The position numbers and the translations under genes are program-made. From positions 2,906,990-2,970,989 of the forward strand of contig NZ_CP015848.1 of assembly GCF_002105535.1 (NCBI RefSeq): DNA of 64,000 nucleotides, written 5' to 3'. Under the pieces are notes generated by a model. That model was not told where the DNA came from. It saw only the letters and a list, made by a program, of their open reading frames with translations, and made no database searches. This DNA comes from Magnetospirillum sp. ME-1 (lineage in GTDB: Bacteria; Pseudomonadota; Alphaproteobacteria; Rhodospirillales; Magnetospirillaceae). This document shows positions 32,585-42,861 of this stretch, piece by piece (position 1 is the first letter of the stretch; every line of letters begins with the position of its first letter).

Positions 32585-34224
32585 GGTGCCTTACCCTCCA
32601 CGGCATAGGCGGTGAGCGTCACCTTCCTGCCGCGCGAATAGTTGAAGCCCTTGACCACGCCCACCACCACCGGCTTGACGCCGATGCGGGCGGCGGCGGC
32701 GAAGAACGTCTCCTCCTCGCGGTCGGCCACCAGGGTCAGCGCCGCCGGGCCGTTGGTCAGGTGCCGGGCGGCATTCTCGCCGCTGGTCAGCACCGTGTCG
32801 GTGCCGAGATAGAACACCAGGCTGGGCTCGGCATAGCCGGCCACCACCACCGCGCCGCGATGGGGGCGCTCGGCCACCAGCGCGGCGGCCTGACGGCTGA
32901 CGAACAGATAATCGAGGCCGGGCAGCACGCCTTCGAACACCACCTGGAAGCTGGTCACCGCCGTCAGCACCAGGGCCATCACCGCCGGGCGCATGCGCTC
33001 CCTGAACGCCAGCCAGCCGGCCGCCAGGGCGGTGCCGGCCACCAGCAGGGCGGACGGAATGCTCATCACCGGCAAGGCCGGCGCGAACTGGTGCGGCGCG
33101 ATGACCACGGCCGCCGCCAGCACCAGACCGATCAGGCACCACAGCCCGTACCAGACTTTGGCCGGCTTCGACAGCAAATCGGGGGCGCGGCCCACCACGG
33201 CGACGGCCATCAGCAGCGCCAAAGCGGGGAAGGTGGGCAGCACGTAATGGGGCAGCTTGGTGGGCACGATCTCGAACATCACCCAGGCGGGAATGATCCA
33301 GGCCAGGCAGAAGCGGATCTCGGGGCGCAGCCGCACCTTCCATGCCGCGGTAAGCGAGGGCCACAGCAACAGCGAACCCGGCCACAGGATCACCGCCGCC
33401 AGGGCGAGATAGGTGCCGGGCCAGCCGCCGTGGCTTTCCTGGGCGCCCAGCAGCTTGGGCAGCAGATCACCCTTGACCGCCTCGCCGACGAAGGCCCCGC
33501 CGGTGGCGTTGGAGATGGCCACGAACCAGGGGGCGGCGATGGAGGCCGCGACGATCAGGCCCGTAAAGGGCCGCAGACCCACCAGCCACGCCCATTGCCT
33601 GTCGGCGAAGCCGAGCGCCAGGATGGTCAGGATGGAGATGGCCGGAATCACCGGCCCCTTGACCAGGATCGAGGCGCCGATGGCCACCCAGAACACCAGC
33701 GCCACCAAGGGTCCGGCCGTCGCCGCCTGTCCCCTGGCGCCGAGATAGATGCGGGCCAGCGCTCCTTGCGCCGCCACGGCACAGGCCAGCATGATGGCGT
33801 CGGTCTTGGCCTGATGGGCCTCGGACACCAGAATCAGCGACGAGGCCAGCAGGGCGGCGCCCAGCAGCGCCACCTGGCGGCCGAACAGGTATTGCCCGAA
33901 GGCGAAGGTCATCAGCACCGCCGCCCAGGCGGACAGGGCGGACGGCAGGCGATAGGGCCATACCGACGTGCTGGCCTTGTCCGAGAACAGGCTGACCGAG
34001 GCGGCCTGCAGCCAATAGGCCCCCACCGGCTTCTTGGCGCGCATCTCCTGCTGGAACTGGATGCGGACGTAATCGCCGGTCTCCAGCATCTGGCGGGTGG
34101 CCTGGATGAAGCGGGATTCGTCGCGGTCCATGGGCGGCAGCGCCACCAGACCCGGCAGATAGAGGAACACGGACAGCAGCGACAGCAGGAGATAGGGGCG
34201 GATACCGCCGGTCAGTCGTTCCAC
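32581..34224 (-). CDS. GT39/ArnT-like membrane glycosyltransferase
   Basis: 547 residues with some 12 hydrophobic segments. The first periplasmic loop has the GT39/ArnT signature LPPMDRDESRFIQATRQMLETGDYV with the catalytic acidic pair, then KKPVGAYWLQAASV. It would transfer a sugar from a polyprenyl-phosphate donor to a lipid or protein in the periplasm. It is co-transcribed with the PAP2 phosphatase, which could recycle the carrier. Confidence 0.88.
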
Positions 34225-34295
34225 GATGGGGCGATCCGTGCAGGCTTCAAGGACCCGGCATCAAACGCCGAAGCGGCCCATTGGGTCAAGGGGCG

Positions 34296-35339
34296 CTATT
34301 CCGCCGCCGCCCGCCACACCCCCGTCTCGAAGGGCCGCAGATTGTCGAGGAACTGCCGGGTGCAGGCCTCCCACGAGAAGGTCAGGGCGTGGGCGCGGCA
34401 CAGGGCGGGATCGACGGACATGGCCTTTCTCGCCGCCTTCTCCAGATTCTCGTCCAGCACGCCGGCGGGTGAATCGCCGATCACGTCGTTGGGGCCGGGC
34501 ACCGGATAGGCCGCCACCGGCAGGCCCGACGCCAGAGCCTCCAGCAGCACCAGCCCGAAGGTGTCGGTGCGGCTTGGAAAGACGAAGACGTCGGCGGCGG
34601 CATAGTGTTGCGCCAGGTCCTCAGCCATCCGGGCTCCGGCGAAATGAACGTCGGGGAAGCGGCGCTTCATCTCGTCCCATTGCGGCCCGTCGCCCACCAC
34701 CACCTTGGAGCCGGGCAGATCGAGCTTCAGGAAGGCCTCGATGTTCTTTTCCACCGCCACCCGCCCCACATACAGGAAGATGGGCCGGGCCAGATGGGCG
34801 AAGGGGCCGTCCTCGCCCCGGACTTCAGGGCGGGGTCGGAACATCTCGGTATCCACGCCCCGGGACCAGCGGCCGATATTCCTGAAGCCGCGTGCCGCCA
34901 GTTCGTTCTCGATGCCCTGGGTCGCCACCATGACCCGCGACGAGGAATCGTGGAAGCGGCGCATCACCGCATAGGACAGCGGCAGCGGCACGCCGAAGCG
35001 GGCCTTGATGTATTCCGGGAATTTGGTGTGGTAGGCGGTGGTGAAGGGAACGCCCTTCCTGCGGCACCAGCGCCTGGCCGCCCAGCCCAGCGGGCCCTCG
35101 GTGGCCACGTGGATGGCGCAGGGCTGCGCCGCCTCGATCATCTTTCCCAGCTTGGCTCCGGGCCTGATGGCCAGACGGATCTCGGGATAGGTGGGGCAGG
35201 CAAGGGTGCGGAATTTGTCGGGGGTGACCATCACCACCTCGTGGCCGCCCCGCTCCAACTCGCGCCTTAGGGTGTCGAGGGTTCGGACGACGCCGTTGAC
35301 CTGAGGGAGCCAGGCATCCGTGACGACGAGTATGCGCAT
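34296..35339 (-). CDS. GT4-family glycosyltransferase
   Basis: 347 residues. The N terminus MRILVVTDAWLPQVNGVVRTL and the C-terminal EALASGLPVAAYPVPGPNDVI (donor-binding E-x7-E region) mark a GT-B, family 4 enzyme related to glycosyl transfer onto diacylglycerol or phosphatidylinositol. The ATG at 35339 lies inside the upstream phosphoesterase gene; the longer frame is that gene's shadow. It overlaps that gene by 73 bases, an unusually long same-strand overlap. Confidence 0.88.
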   Translation of the reverse strand: MRILVVTDAWLPQVNGVVRTLDTLRRELERGGHEVVMVTPDKFRTLACPTYPEIRLAIRPGAKLGKMIEAAQPCAIHVATEGPLGWAARRWCRRKGVPFTTAYHTKFPEYIKARFGVPLPLSYAVMRRFHDSSSRVMVATQGIENELAARGFRNIGRWSRGVDTEMFRPRPEVRGEDGPFAHLARPIFLYVGRVAVEKNIEAFLKLDLPGSKVVVGDGPQWDEMKRRFPDVHFAGARMAEDLAQHYAAADVFVFPSRTDTFGLVLLEALASGLPVAAYPVPGPNDVIGDSPAGVLDENLEKAARKAMSVDPALCRAHALTFSWEACTRQFLDNLRPFETGVWRAAAE

Positions 35340-36103
35340 GTGTTTCCCTCGGCCTCCAGCCAGCGGATGATTTCCAGGGCGCCGTCGAAGCCTTCCGCCA
35401 GGGCGGTGCAGCTTTCGACCCAGTCGCCGTCGTTGCAGTAGAGAATGCCGTTCACCTCGCGCTTCTCGGCGTGGTGGATGTGGCCGCACACCACCCCGTC
35501 GGCGCCATGGCGCCGCGCTTCCTCGGCCATGGCGTCCTCGAAGCTGGCGATGTACTGCACCGCGTTCTTGACCTTGTGCTTCAGGTAGGCCGACAGCGAC
35601 CAGTAGGGAAAGCCCAGCGCGCGCCGCGCCACGTTCAGCCAGTGGTTCAAGGCCAGTGCCATGGTGTAGGCGCTATCGCCCAGATGGGCCAGCCAGCGGG
35701 CGTGCTTCACCACCCCGTCGAAGGCGTCGCCGTGCAGCACCAGCAGCCGCCGGCCATCGGCGGTCTCGTGCAGGATGGTGGTGGCGACGGCGATGTCGCC
35801 GAACAGCAGGCCGTGATAGTCGCGGGCGAATTCATCGTGGTTGCCGGGCACGAACACCACCCGGGTGCCCTTGCGCGCCTTGCGCAGCAGCTTCTGGACC
35901 ACGTCGTTGTGGCTTTGCGGCCAGTACCACGAACGCCGGAGCCGCCAGCCGTCGATGATGTCGCCGACCAGATACAGGGTCTCGCACTCGGTGCTTTTGA
36001 GGAAATCCAGCAGGTCGTCGGCCTTGCAGCCGCGAGTGCCCAGATGAATGTCGGAAATCCAGATGGTCCTGTAACGCCTCTTGGTGTCGAGACTGGCGTT
36101 CAT
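35267..36103 (-). CDS. Calcineurin-like phosphoesterase, UDP-2,3-diacylglucosamine diphosphatase (LpxH)-like
   Basis: 278 residues. Dimetal motifs in order: WISDIHLG, LVGDIIDGW, FVPGNHDEF, LVLHGDAFDG and VVCGHIHHAE. This is the LpxH-like group with the DGWRLRRSWYWPQ segment, common beside GT4 enzymes in alphaproteobacteria. It may act on a UDP-linked or lipid-linked pyrophosphate; whether it is the true LpxH of lipid A synthesis is unclear. I chose the ATG at 36103; an ATG at 36157 would add 18 residues. Confidence 0.85.
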   Translation of the reverse strand: MNASLDTKRRYRTIWISDIHLGTRGCKADDLLDFLKSTECETLYLVGDIIDGWRLRRSWYWPQSHNDVVQKLLRKARKGTRVVFVPGNHDEFARDYHGLLFGDIAVATTILHETADGRRLLVLHGDAFDGVVKHARWLAHLGDSAYTMALALNHWLNVARRALGFPYWSLSAYLKHKVKNAVQYIASFEDAMAEEARRHGADGVVCGHIHHAEKREVNGILYCNDGDWVESCTALAEGFDGALEIIRWLEAEGNTCAYSSSRMPGSLRSTASSEPSTP

Positions 36104-36274
36104 CGGGCAAGCATCCGATATCAATTCAGAACGATATTTCCTTCTCTCATAGCTCAAATATTTTTAATGTTCACATGCATTATGGTTGCAGTTTCTTTAT
36201 TTCATCAAAGTGAAGCCTTTGCGTCATAAATAATTCATCATGATTTGTCTGGCTTCGCGCTATACACGGCGTCC
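36104..36274. promoter_or_regulatory. AT-rich divergent promoter region
   Basis: This 171-base gap separates the minus-strand phosphoesterase and the plus-strand kinase gene. From about 36150 to 36245 it is strikingly AT-rich for this genome (TCAAATATTTTTAATGTTCA, TCATAAATAATTCATCATGA), as expected of divergent promoters. I could not pick convincing -35/-10 pairs. Confidence 0.4.
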
Positions 36275-37207
36275 ATGACAGTCGATCAAGCCGCCTGCCT
36301 GACCGTTCCCGAGACGCAATCCGCCGTGGCGCCGCGTCGGGTGCTGGTGATTCACAATCCCACCGCCGGCCGCCGCCGCCGCCGCCAGCTGGAACTGGTG
36401 GTGAGCGCCATCAGCACGCTGGGGGGCCGCGTCACCTGCCGCGAGACGGCACGGCGCGGCGATGCCGAGGATTTCGCCGCCCAGGCCCGCCCCGGTGAGT
36501 TCGACGCGGTGATCGCGGCGGGCGGCGACGGCACCGTCAACGAGGTTCTGAACGGCCTGGGGGCGGGGCCGGGCGGTCTGGCCCTGGGGGTCATTCCGCT
36601 GGGCACCGCCAACGTGCTGGCCTGCGAGATCGGGCTCGATCCCGACGACGTGGAGCAGGTGGCGCGCACCGTGGCCTTTGGTCTGGCCCGGCGCATCCAT
36701 GTGGGCCAGGCCAACCGGCGGCGCTTCCTGCTGATGGCCGGGGCCGGGCTCGACGCCCATGTGGTGGCGGGGGTGAGCGCCGTCCTGAAACGCCGGGCGG
36801 GCAAGCTGGCCTATGTGGTGGAAAGCCTGCGTCAGGCGGTGGGCTACGACTTTCCCAAGCTCTCCATCCGCGCCGACGGGGTGGAATACGAGGCCCGCAT
36901 GGTGGTGGCCTGCAAGGGGCGCTTCTACGGCGGGCCGTTCATCGCCGCCCCCGACGCCGATCTGGCCGCTCCCACGCTGGAATTGTGCATCCTGCCCAAT
37001 CCGGGCATGGCGGGGATGCTGCGCTATGGCCTCGCCCTGCCGCTGGGCAGGCTGCCCGGCCTGCCCGAGGTCCGGGTGGTGTCGGCCCGCAACATCCTGA
37101 TCACCGGCCCGCGCGGCGCCCCGGTCCAGGGCGACGGCGACATCGTCGCCCGCCTGCCGGCCGAGATCTCCATCGCCGACCAGACCGTCGACCTCATCTG
37201 CCCCTAG
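36275..37207 (+). CDS. Diacylglycerol kinase-family lipid kinase
   Basis: 310 residues. DagK catalytic motifs are VIHNPTAGRRRRR, IAAGGDGTVNEVLNGL and IPLGTANVLACE. Such kinases phosphorylate diacylglycerol or related lipids on the cytoplasmic face. It is divergent from the GT4/phosphoesterase pair and probably takes part in the same lipid turnover. The ATG at 36275 is preferred; a TTG at 36245 would add a poor N terminus. Confidence 0.9.
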   Translation: MTVDQAACLTVPETQSAVAPRRVLVIHNPTAGRRRRRQLELVVSAISTLGGRVTCRETARRGDAEDFAAQARPGEFDAVIAAGGDGTVNEVLNGLGAGPGGLALGVIPLGTANVLACEIGLDPDDVEQVARTVAFGLARRIHVGQANRRRFLLMAGAGLDAHVVAGVSAVLKRRAGKLAYVVESLRQAVGYDFPKLSIRADGVEYEARMVVACKGRFYGGPFIAAPDADLAAPTLELCILPNPGMAGMLRYGLALPLGRLPGLPEVRVVSARNILITGPRGAPVQGDGDIVARLPAEISIADQTVDLICP

Positions 37208-37218
37208 AGGGGAGGAGT

Positions 37219-37298
37219 GTCATCCCGAGCGAAGTCGAGGGATCTCATCCTGGGATGGCATTTCCAGTACGGTACCAATCAAGGGCGTCGGGATGACA
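37219..37298. repeat. GTCATCCCGAGCGAAGTCGA...GTCGGGATGAC intergenic repeat (family 1)
   Basis: Inverted ends GTCATCCCGAGCG and GGGCGTCGGGATGAC, with GGGATCTCATCC next to the left arm. It lies between the convergent kinase gene and the small hypothetical gene. Confidence 0.85.
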
Positions 37299-37306
37299 GG
37301 AGGGGG

Positions 37307-37672
37307 CTAATCCTCCAAATCGTCCTGCTCGGCGGCGTGGCGGCGCGCTTCCGCCTGGGAATGCTGGGTGGCGAATTCGCCGGCGGTGTCGAGAACCAGG
37401 ATGGCCCCGGCCAGGCGTCCCCAGGCGGCGGTCTGCTCGGGGGTGCGGGGGCGAAGCTTGGCGCGCAGATCCACCAGCAGCCGCATCAGGGTGCGGCCCG
37501 GCATCAGGGCGATGGGCACGTCGGGCAGGGCGGCGATGCCGAACGCCGCCTGCACCGCTTCCAGCCCGGCGCGGATATAGTCCTGGTCGCTTTGGTCCAG
37601 CGGCAGGATATGGTTGGGCGTCTTGCGCACCAGCCGTTCGCCGGCGAGATCGGTGGGACGGGTCGTGGACAT
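37307..37672 (-). CDS. Hypothetical protein
   Basis: 121 residues, predicted soluble and mostly helical, with an acidic, Ala-rich C terminus. I recognise no family. Segments such as DYIRAGLEAVQAAFGIAAL and RTLMRLLVDLRAKLRP are amphipathic. The ATG at 37672 (MSTTRPTDLAG) is likelier than the frame start at 37738, which runs through the promoter region shared with the SagB-type gene. It diverges from that gene by 81 bases, hinting at shared regulation. Confidence 0.65.
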   Translation of the reverse strand: MSTTRPTDLAGERLVRKTPNHILPLDQSDQDYIRAGLEAVQAAFGIAALPDVPIALMPGRTLMRLLVDLRAKLRPRTPEQTAAWGRLAGAILVLDTAGEFATQHSQAEARRHAAEQDDLED

Positions 37673-37753
37673 GGACGTCTTTGCAGCAATGGGGGTGATG
37701 CGGCCTGTCTGTCTTCCAATATATGGTGCGCGAGGCAACGGGGAAAGACGGGG

Positions 37754-39352
37754 ATGGAAGAACCTTTAGACCGCATCGCCGCCTATCATGCGCGCACCAA
37801 GCATTCCAGCCGGCGCTATGCCCGCGGCCCCGGTTTCCTCGACTGGGAGACCCAGCCCGATCCCTTCCGCGCCTTCGCCGGGGCACGGCGGGTGCCCCTG
37901 CCGCTCCGCCTCGAAGCCGAAACCCCGCCCTTCGGCCGGCTGGAAGGGCGGGCGCCCGCGCCGCTTGATGCCCAGGGGCTGGGGCTGTTCCTGGAACTGG
38001 CGCTCGGCCTGTCGGCTTGGAAGGAAGTGGGCGAGGCCCGCTGGGCGTTGCGCAACAATCCCAGCAGCGGCAACCTTCATCCCACCGAGGGCTGGGTGAT
38101 CCTGCCGCCGCTCGACGGCATCGGTGCGGGTCCCAGCCTCTACCACTACGCCCCCTTCCATCACGGGCTGGAGGAGCGCTGCCGACTGGACGCAATGCCC
38201 GCCGAGTTGCCGCCGGGCGCCTTCCTGTTCGCCCTGTCGTCCATTCCCTGGCGGGAATCATGGAAGTACGGCGAGCGGGCCTTCCGCTATTGCCAGCACG
38301 ATTGCGGCCACGCCCTGGCCGCCGCCGCCTATGCGTGCGCCTGCCTGGGCTGGCATCTCCGCGCTCTGACCGCGCCCGGCGACGAAGAGCTGGCGGCGCT
38401 GCTGGGCCTCGACCGGCCCGATTCGTGCCGTCGCTTCGAGCCCGAGCACCCCGACCTGATCGCCGTGGTTTCGCCCGCTCCGCTGCCCGAGCCTGTCTTA
38501 AGGCCGGTGACGGGCGAGTGGGCGGGCGAGGCCAATGCCCTGTCCCCCGACCATGTGGTGTGGGAGGTGATCGGCCGCGCCCTGGCGCTCACCGAGAAGC
38601 CCGCCACCGCGCCCCGGCCCCCGCCGCCCTCACTGGCCATGCCGCCCCTGGCCGCCAGTCCGGAGCCCGCCGCCGTCCTCATCCGGCGCCGGCGCAGTGC
38701 CCAGGCCATGGACGGGGTCACCGGCATGGGCCGCGACGCCTTTATCCGCCTGCTGGCCGCCACCCTGCCCGACCAGGAAAAGGTGCCGTGGCGCTCCTGG
38801 CCGTGGCCGGCGCGGGTGAGCCTGATGCTGTTCGTCCATCGGGTGGAGGGGCTGAAGCCCGGCCTCTATGCCCTGGTGCGCGACGGGCAGGCGCCGGACC
38901 GCCTGCGGGCCGATTGCAACCCCCGATTCGCCTGGGAAAGGGTGACGGACGAGGTGCCCCTCTATCGTCTGGCCGAGGGCGACCTCACCTGGGACGCCAC
39001 CCAGGTGTCGTGCACCCAGGCCATCGCCGGACGCAGCGCCTTCTCGCTGGGCATGCTGGCCGATTTCGACCGCACCCTGGCGGAAGAAGGGCAATGGGCC
39101 TATCGCCGCCTGTTCTGGGAGGCCGGGATGATCGGCCAGGTGCTCTACCTGGAAGCCACGGCGTCGGGGCTGTCGGGCACCGGCATCGGCTGCTACCACG
39201 ACGACGAGGTCCACGATTTGCTGGGCCTGCCCCCCGGCGGCGGCCCCTGGCAGTCGCTTTACCACTTCACCGTGGGCGGCGCGGTTGAGGATACGCGCAT
39301 CGCCACCCGTCCGGCCTATGGCCACCTCAATCCGGCAGGGTCTCCACCCTGA
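37754..39352 (+). CDS. SagB/ThcOx-type nitroreductase-family dehydrogenase with two nitroreductase modules
   Basis: 532 residues. The first module has HSSRRYARGPG and the SagB signature RNNPSSGNLHPTEGWVILPP, then YCQHDCGHALAAAAYACACLGW. The second begins IRRRRSAQAMDG and ends with WEAGMIGQVLYLEATASGLSGTGIGCYHDDEVHDLLGLP. Such flavoproteins oxidise azolines in peptide natural-product synthesis, but many, like this one, stand alone without a cyclodehydratase. The true substrate is unknown. The frame is open from 37217, but the ATG at 37754 gives the family start. Confidence 0.85.
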   Translation: MEEPLDRIAAYHARTKHSSRRYARGPGFLDWETQPDPFRAFAGARRVPLPLRLEAETPPFGRLEGRAPAPLDAQGLGLFLELALGLSAWKEVGEARWALRNNPSSGNLHPTEGWVILPPLDGIGAGPSLYHYAPFHHGLEERCRLDAMPAELPPGAFLFALSSIPWRESWKYGERAFRYCQHDCGHALAAAAYACACLGWHLRALTAPGDEELAALLGLDRPDSCRRFEPEHPDLIAVVSPAPLPEPVLRPVTGEWAGEANALSPDHVVWEVIGRALALTEKPATAPRPPPPSLAMPPLAASPEPAAVLIRRRRSAQAMDGVTGMGRDAFIRLLAATLPDQEKVPWRSWPWPARVSLMLFVHRVEGLKPGLYALVRDGQAPDRLRADCNPRFAWERVTDEVPLYRLAEGDLTWDATQVSCTQAIAGRSAFSLGMLADFDRTLAEEGQWAYRRLFWEAGMIGQVLYLEATASGLSGTGIGCYHDDEVHDLLGLPPGGGPWQSLYHFTVGGAVEDTRIATRPAYGHLNPAGSPP

Positions 39353-39515
39353 CCCAATCGCCGCCGCCCAGTTGGGCGCGCATTCGGGCTGCATCCTCGC
39401 AATCGGTGACGAAGGCCAGGATGGCCGAGCGGGCGCATTCCACCGGGTCGCGGCCCAACTGGCGGGCGGCGGTATAAAGGCGTTGGGCGAGGTCGGGATC
39501 GAGGTCGATGCGCAT
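39327..39515 (-). CDS. Small ribbon-helix-helix-like protein
   Basis: 62 residues: MRIDLDPDLAQRLYTAARQLGRDPVECARSAILAFVTD looks like a ribbon-helix-helix N-terminal strand and two helices, as in small CopG-like regulators or antitoxins, followed by an acidic tail ending VRVETLPD. No toxin gene is adjacent. It overlaps the SagB-type gene's 3' end by 26 bases on the other strand and diverges from prfC by 63 bases. Confidence 0.6.
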   Translation of the reverse strand: MRIDLDPDLAQRLYTAARQLGRDPVECARSAILAFVTDCEDAARMRAQLGGGDWVRVETLPD

Positions 39516-39578
39516 GACGGCGTTGCTCCGGTGCAAACCCCTTGATTCTTGCACCAAGTAGGGCGAAAACCCAGCCCC

Positions 39579-41165
<1,587 letters not shown>

Positions 41166-41174
41166 GGGGCATTG

Positions 41175-41215
41175 CGGGGCTGCTGCCCCGGTCCCCGCTT
41201 GGAGGAAACCTCCAA
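41175..41215. terminator. Tandem hairpins between convergent prfC and methyltransferase genes
   Basis: CGGGGC-TGCT-GCCCCG (41175-41190) is followed by TTGGAGG-AAA-CCTCCAA (41199-41215), a perfect stem. They lie 10-50 bases past the prfC stop and just before the opposite gene's 3' end. There is no long T-run, but the position suits a two-way terminator. Confidence 0.55.
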
Positions 41216-41254
41216 ACCTCCCTTTGATTCATAAATCCAAATGGGCTCGGCCGA

Positions 41255-42016
41255 TCACTCCATCACCCGCGAGAAGCCTTCCGCCACCGGCAGGTAGGAG
41301 CGGCGCTTGCCTTTTGCCTCGCGCACCGCCGAACCGGCATAGATCTGCTTGGCGGCCTCGACGATGATCACGCCGCCGAAGGTCTCGAACCAGCGCTGGC
41401 CGATGCGCTCCACCGCCGGCGCCGAGCGCAGCAGCATGCGCGACGTGGTCGGCGGCAGGAACAGGGCCGAGGCGCTGTGGATGGGGGTGAACATGTTGTC
41501 GCGCAGCAGGCGGTTCAGCTGGCCCATGGTGTAGGGCCGCCCGTTGCCGAAGGGGGTGCGCTCCAGCCGCGCCCAGATGCCGCGCCGGTTAGGCGCCACC
41601 ACCACCAGCCGCCCGCCGTCGGCCAGCACCCGCCAGGCCTCGCGCATCATGGCGCGCACCTGCTCGGTGGCCTCCAGGGCGTGGACCATCAGCAGCCGGT
41701 CGATGGAACGGTCGGGCAGCGGCAGGTCGGTCTCGTCCACCAGGGCGGTCAGGCCGGGGCCTTCGGGGGGCCAGGGCAGCACGCCCTGGCTGGCCGGCAT
41801 GGCGGCGATCACCCGCTCGGCATCGGCCAGGAAGATGCGCAGGTAAGGGGTGGCGAAGCCCAGGCCCAGCACCCGCTGGCCGCTGACGTCGGGCCACAGC
41901 GCGCGCAGCTGCCGACGGATCAGCCGCTGGGCGCTCTGGCCCAGGCTGTCGCCGTAGAAGTCGCGCAGATCGACCACGTCGGTCCACATGGCGGGATAGG
42001 ACAGGTCTCCGTTCAT
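41255..42016 (-). CDS. SAM-dependent class I methyltransferase
   Basis: 253 residues. The fold is seen in VLGLGFATPYLRIF (degenerate motif I), DLPLPDRSIDRLLMVHALEATEQ (motif II/III) and EAWRVLADGGRLVVVAPNRRGIWA. The N terminus DLRDFYGDSLGQSAQRLIRRQL is typical of the alphaproteobacterial group that is divergent from gloB, as here (67-base gap). The substrate is unknown. Confidence 0.85.
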   Translation of the reverse strand: MNGDLSYPAMWTDVVDLRDFYGDSLGQSAQRLIRRQLRALWPDVSGQRVLGLGFATPYLRIFLADAERVIAAMPASQGVLPWPPEGPGLTALVDETDLPLPDRSIDRLLMVHALEATEQVRAMMREAWRVLADGGRLVVVAPNRRGIWARLERTPFGNGRPYTMGQLNRLLRDNMFTPIHSASALFLPPTTSRMLLRSAPAVERIGQRWFETFGGVIIVEAAKQIYAGSAVREAKGKRRSYLPVAEGFSRVME

Positions 42017-42083
42017 GGCTCAAGGATAGGCGTTTTGGCCGGTTGGTGCTACAACCGGAGCACAAGGACAAGGCGAGGCGAAC

Positions 42084-42857
42084 ATGGCCAAGATCGTCGT
42101 CGAGCAGATTCCGGTGTTGGCGGACAATTACGTCTATCTGGCCCACGAGCCGCTGGGCGGGGCCACGGCGGCCGTCGACCCGGCGGTGGCCGAGCCGGTG
42201 CTGGAGCGTCTGGCGGAAAAGGGCTGGACACTCACCCACATCCTCAACACCCACCATCACGGCGACCATACCGGGGCCAACCTGGAGCTGGCGCGGCAAA
42301 CGGGGTGCGCCATCGTCGGCGCCGCCCGGGATTCCGAACGCATCCCCGGCATCACCCAGGAGGTGTCCGAAGGCGAGACCTTCATGCTGGGCCACGCCGC
42401 CGTCACCGTGCTGGAGGTGCCGGGCCACACCTCGGGCCATATCGCCTTCTGGTTTGCCGACAGCCATGTGCTGTTTTGCGGCGACACCCTGTTCTCGCTG
42501 GGCTGCGGCCGGCTGTTCGAGGGGACGGCCGAGGAGATGTGGACCAGCTTGAAGAAGCTGCGCGACCTGCCGCCCGACACCATCGCCTGTCCCGCCCATG
42601 AATACACGGCGTCCAACGGCCGCTTCGCCCGTCTGGTGGAGCGCGACAACCAGGCGCTGAAGGCCCGCCTCGACGAGGTGGAGCGCCTGCGGGCCGGCAA
42701 CCGGCCGACCGTGCCGGTCCGCCTCTCCGACGAGCGCGCCGCCAACCCCTTCCTGCGGGCCGACACCGCCGGCGTGGCCAAGGCGGTGGGCATGGAGCCG
42801 GGAACCGATCCGGTCCGTGTCTTCGCCGAGCTGCGGCGGCGCAAGGACGTGTTCTGA
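42084..42857 (+). CDS. gloB: Hydroxyacylglutathione hydrolase (glyoxalase II)
   Basis: 257 residues. The metallo-beta-lactamase metal motif THHHGDHTGAN is present, with GHTSGHIAFW, FCGDTLFSLGCGRLFEGT and CPAHEYTASNGRFA, all typical of glyoxalase II. It hydrolyses S-lactoylglutathione to lactate and glutathione. Its stop is only 4 bases from the opposing ccoG stop. Confidence 0.95.
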   Translation: MAKIVVEQIPVLADNYVYLAHEPLGGATAAVDPAVAEPVLERLAEKGWTLTHILNTHHHGDHTGANLELARQTGCAIVGAARDSERIPGITQEVSEGETFMLGHAAVTVLEVPGHTSGHIAFWFADSHVLFCGDTLFSLGCGRLFEGTAEEMWTSLKKLRDLPPDTIACPAHEYTASNGRFARLVERDNQALKARLDEVERLRAGNRPTVPVRLSDERAANPFLRADTAGVAKAVGMEPGTDPVRVFAELRRRKDVF

Positions 42858-42861
42858 GGCG

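Noticed and set aside
37754-39352. RiPP biosynthetic cluster around the SagB-type gene
   Set aside because: No YcaO, precursor peptide or transporter is adjacent.
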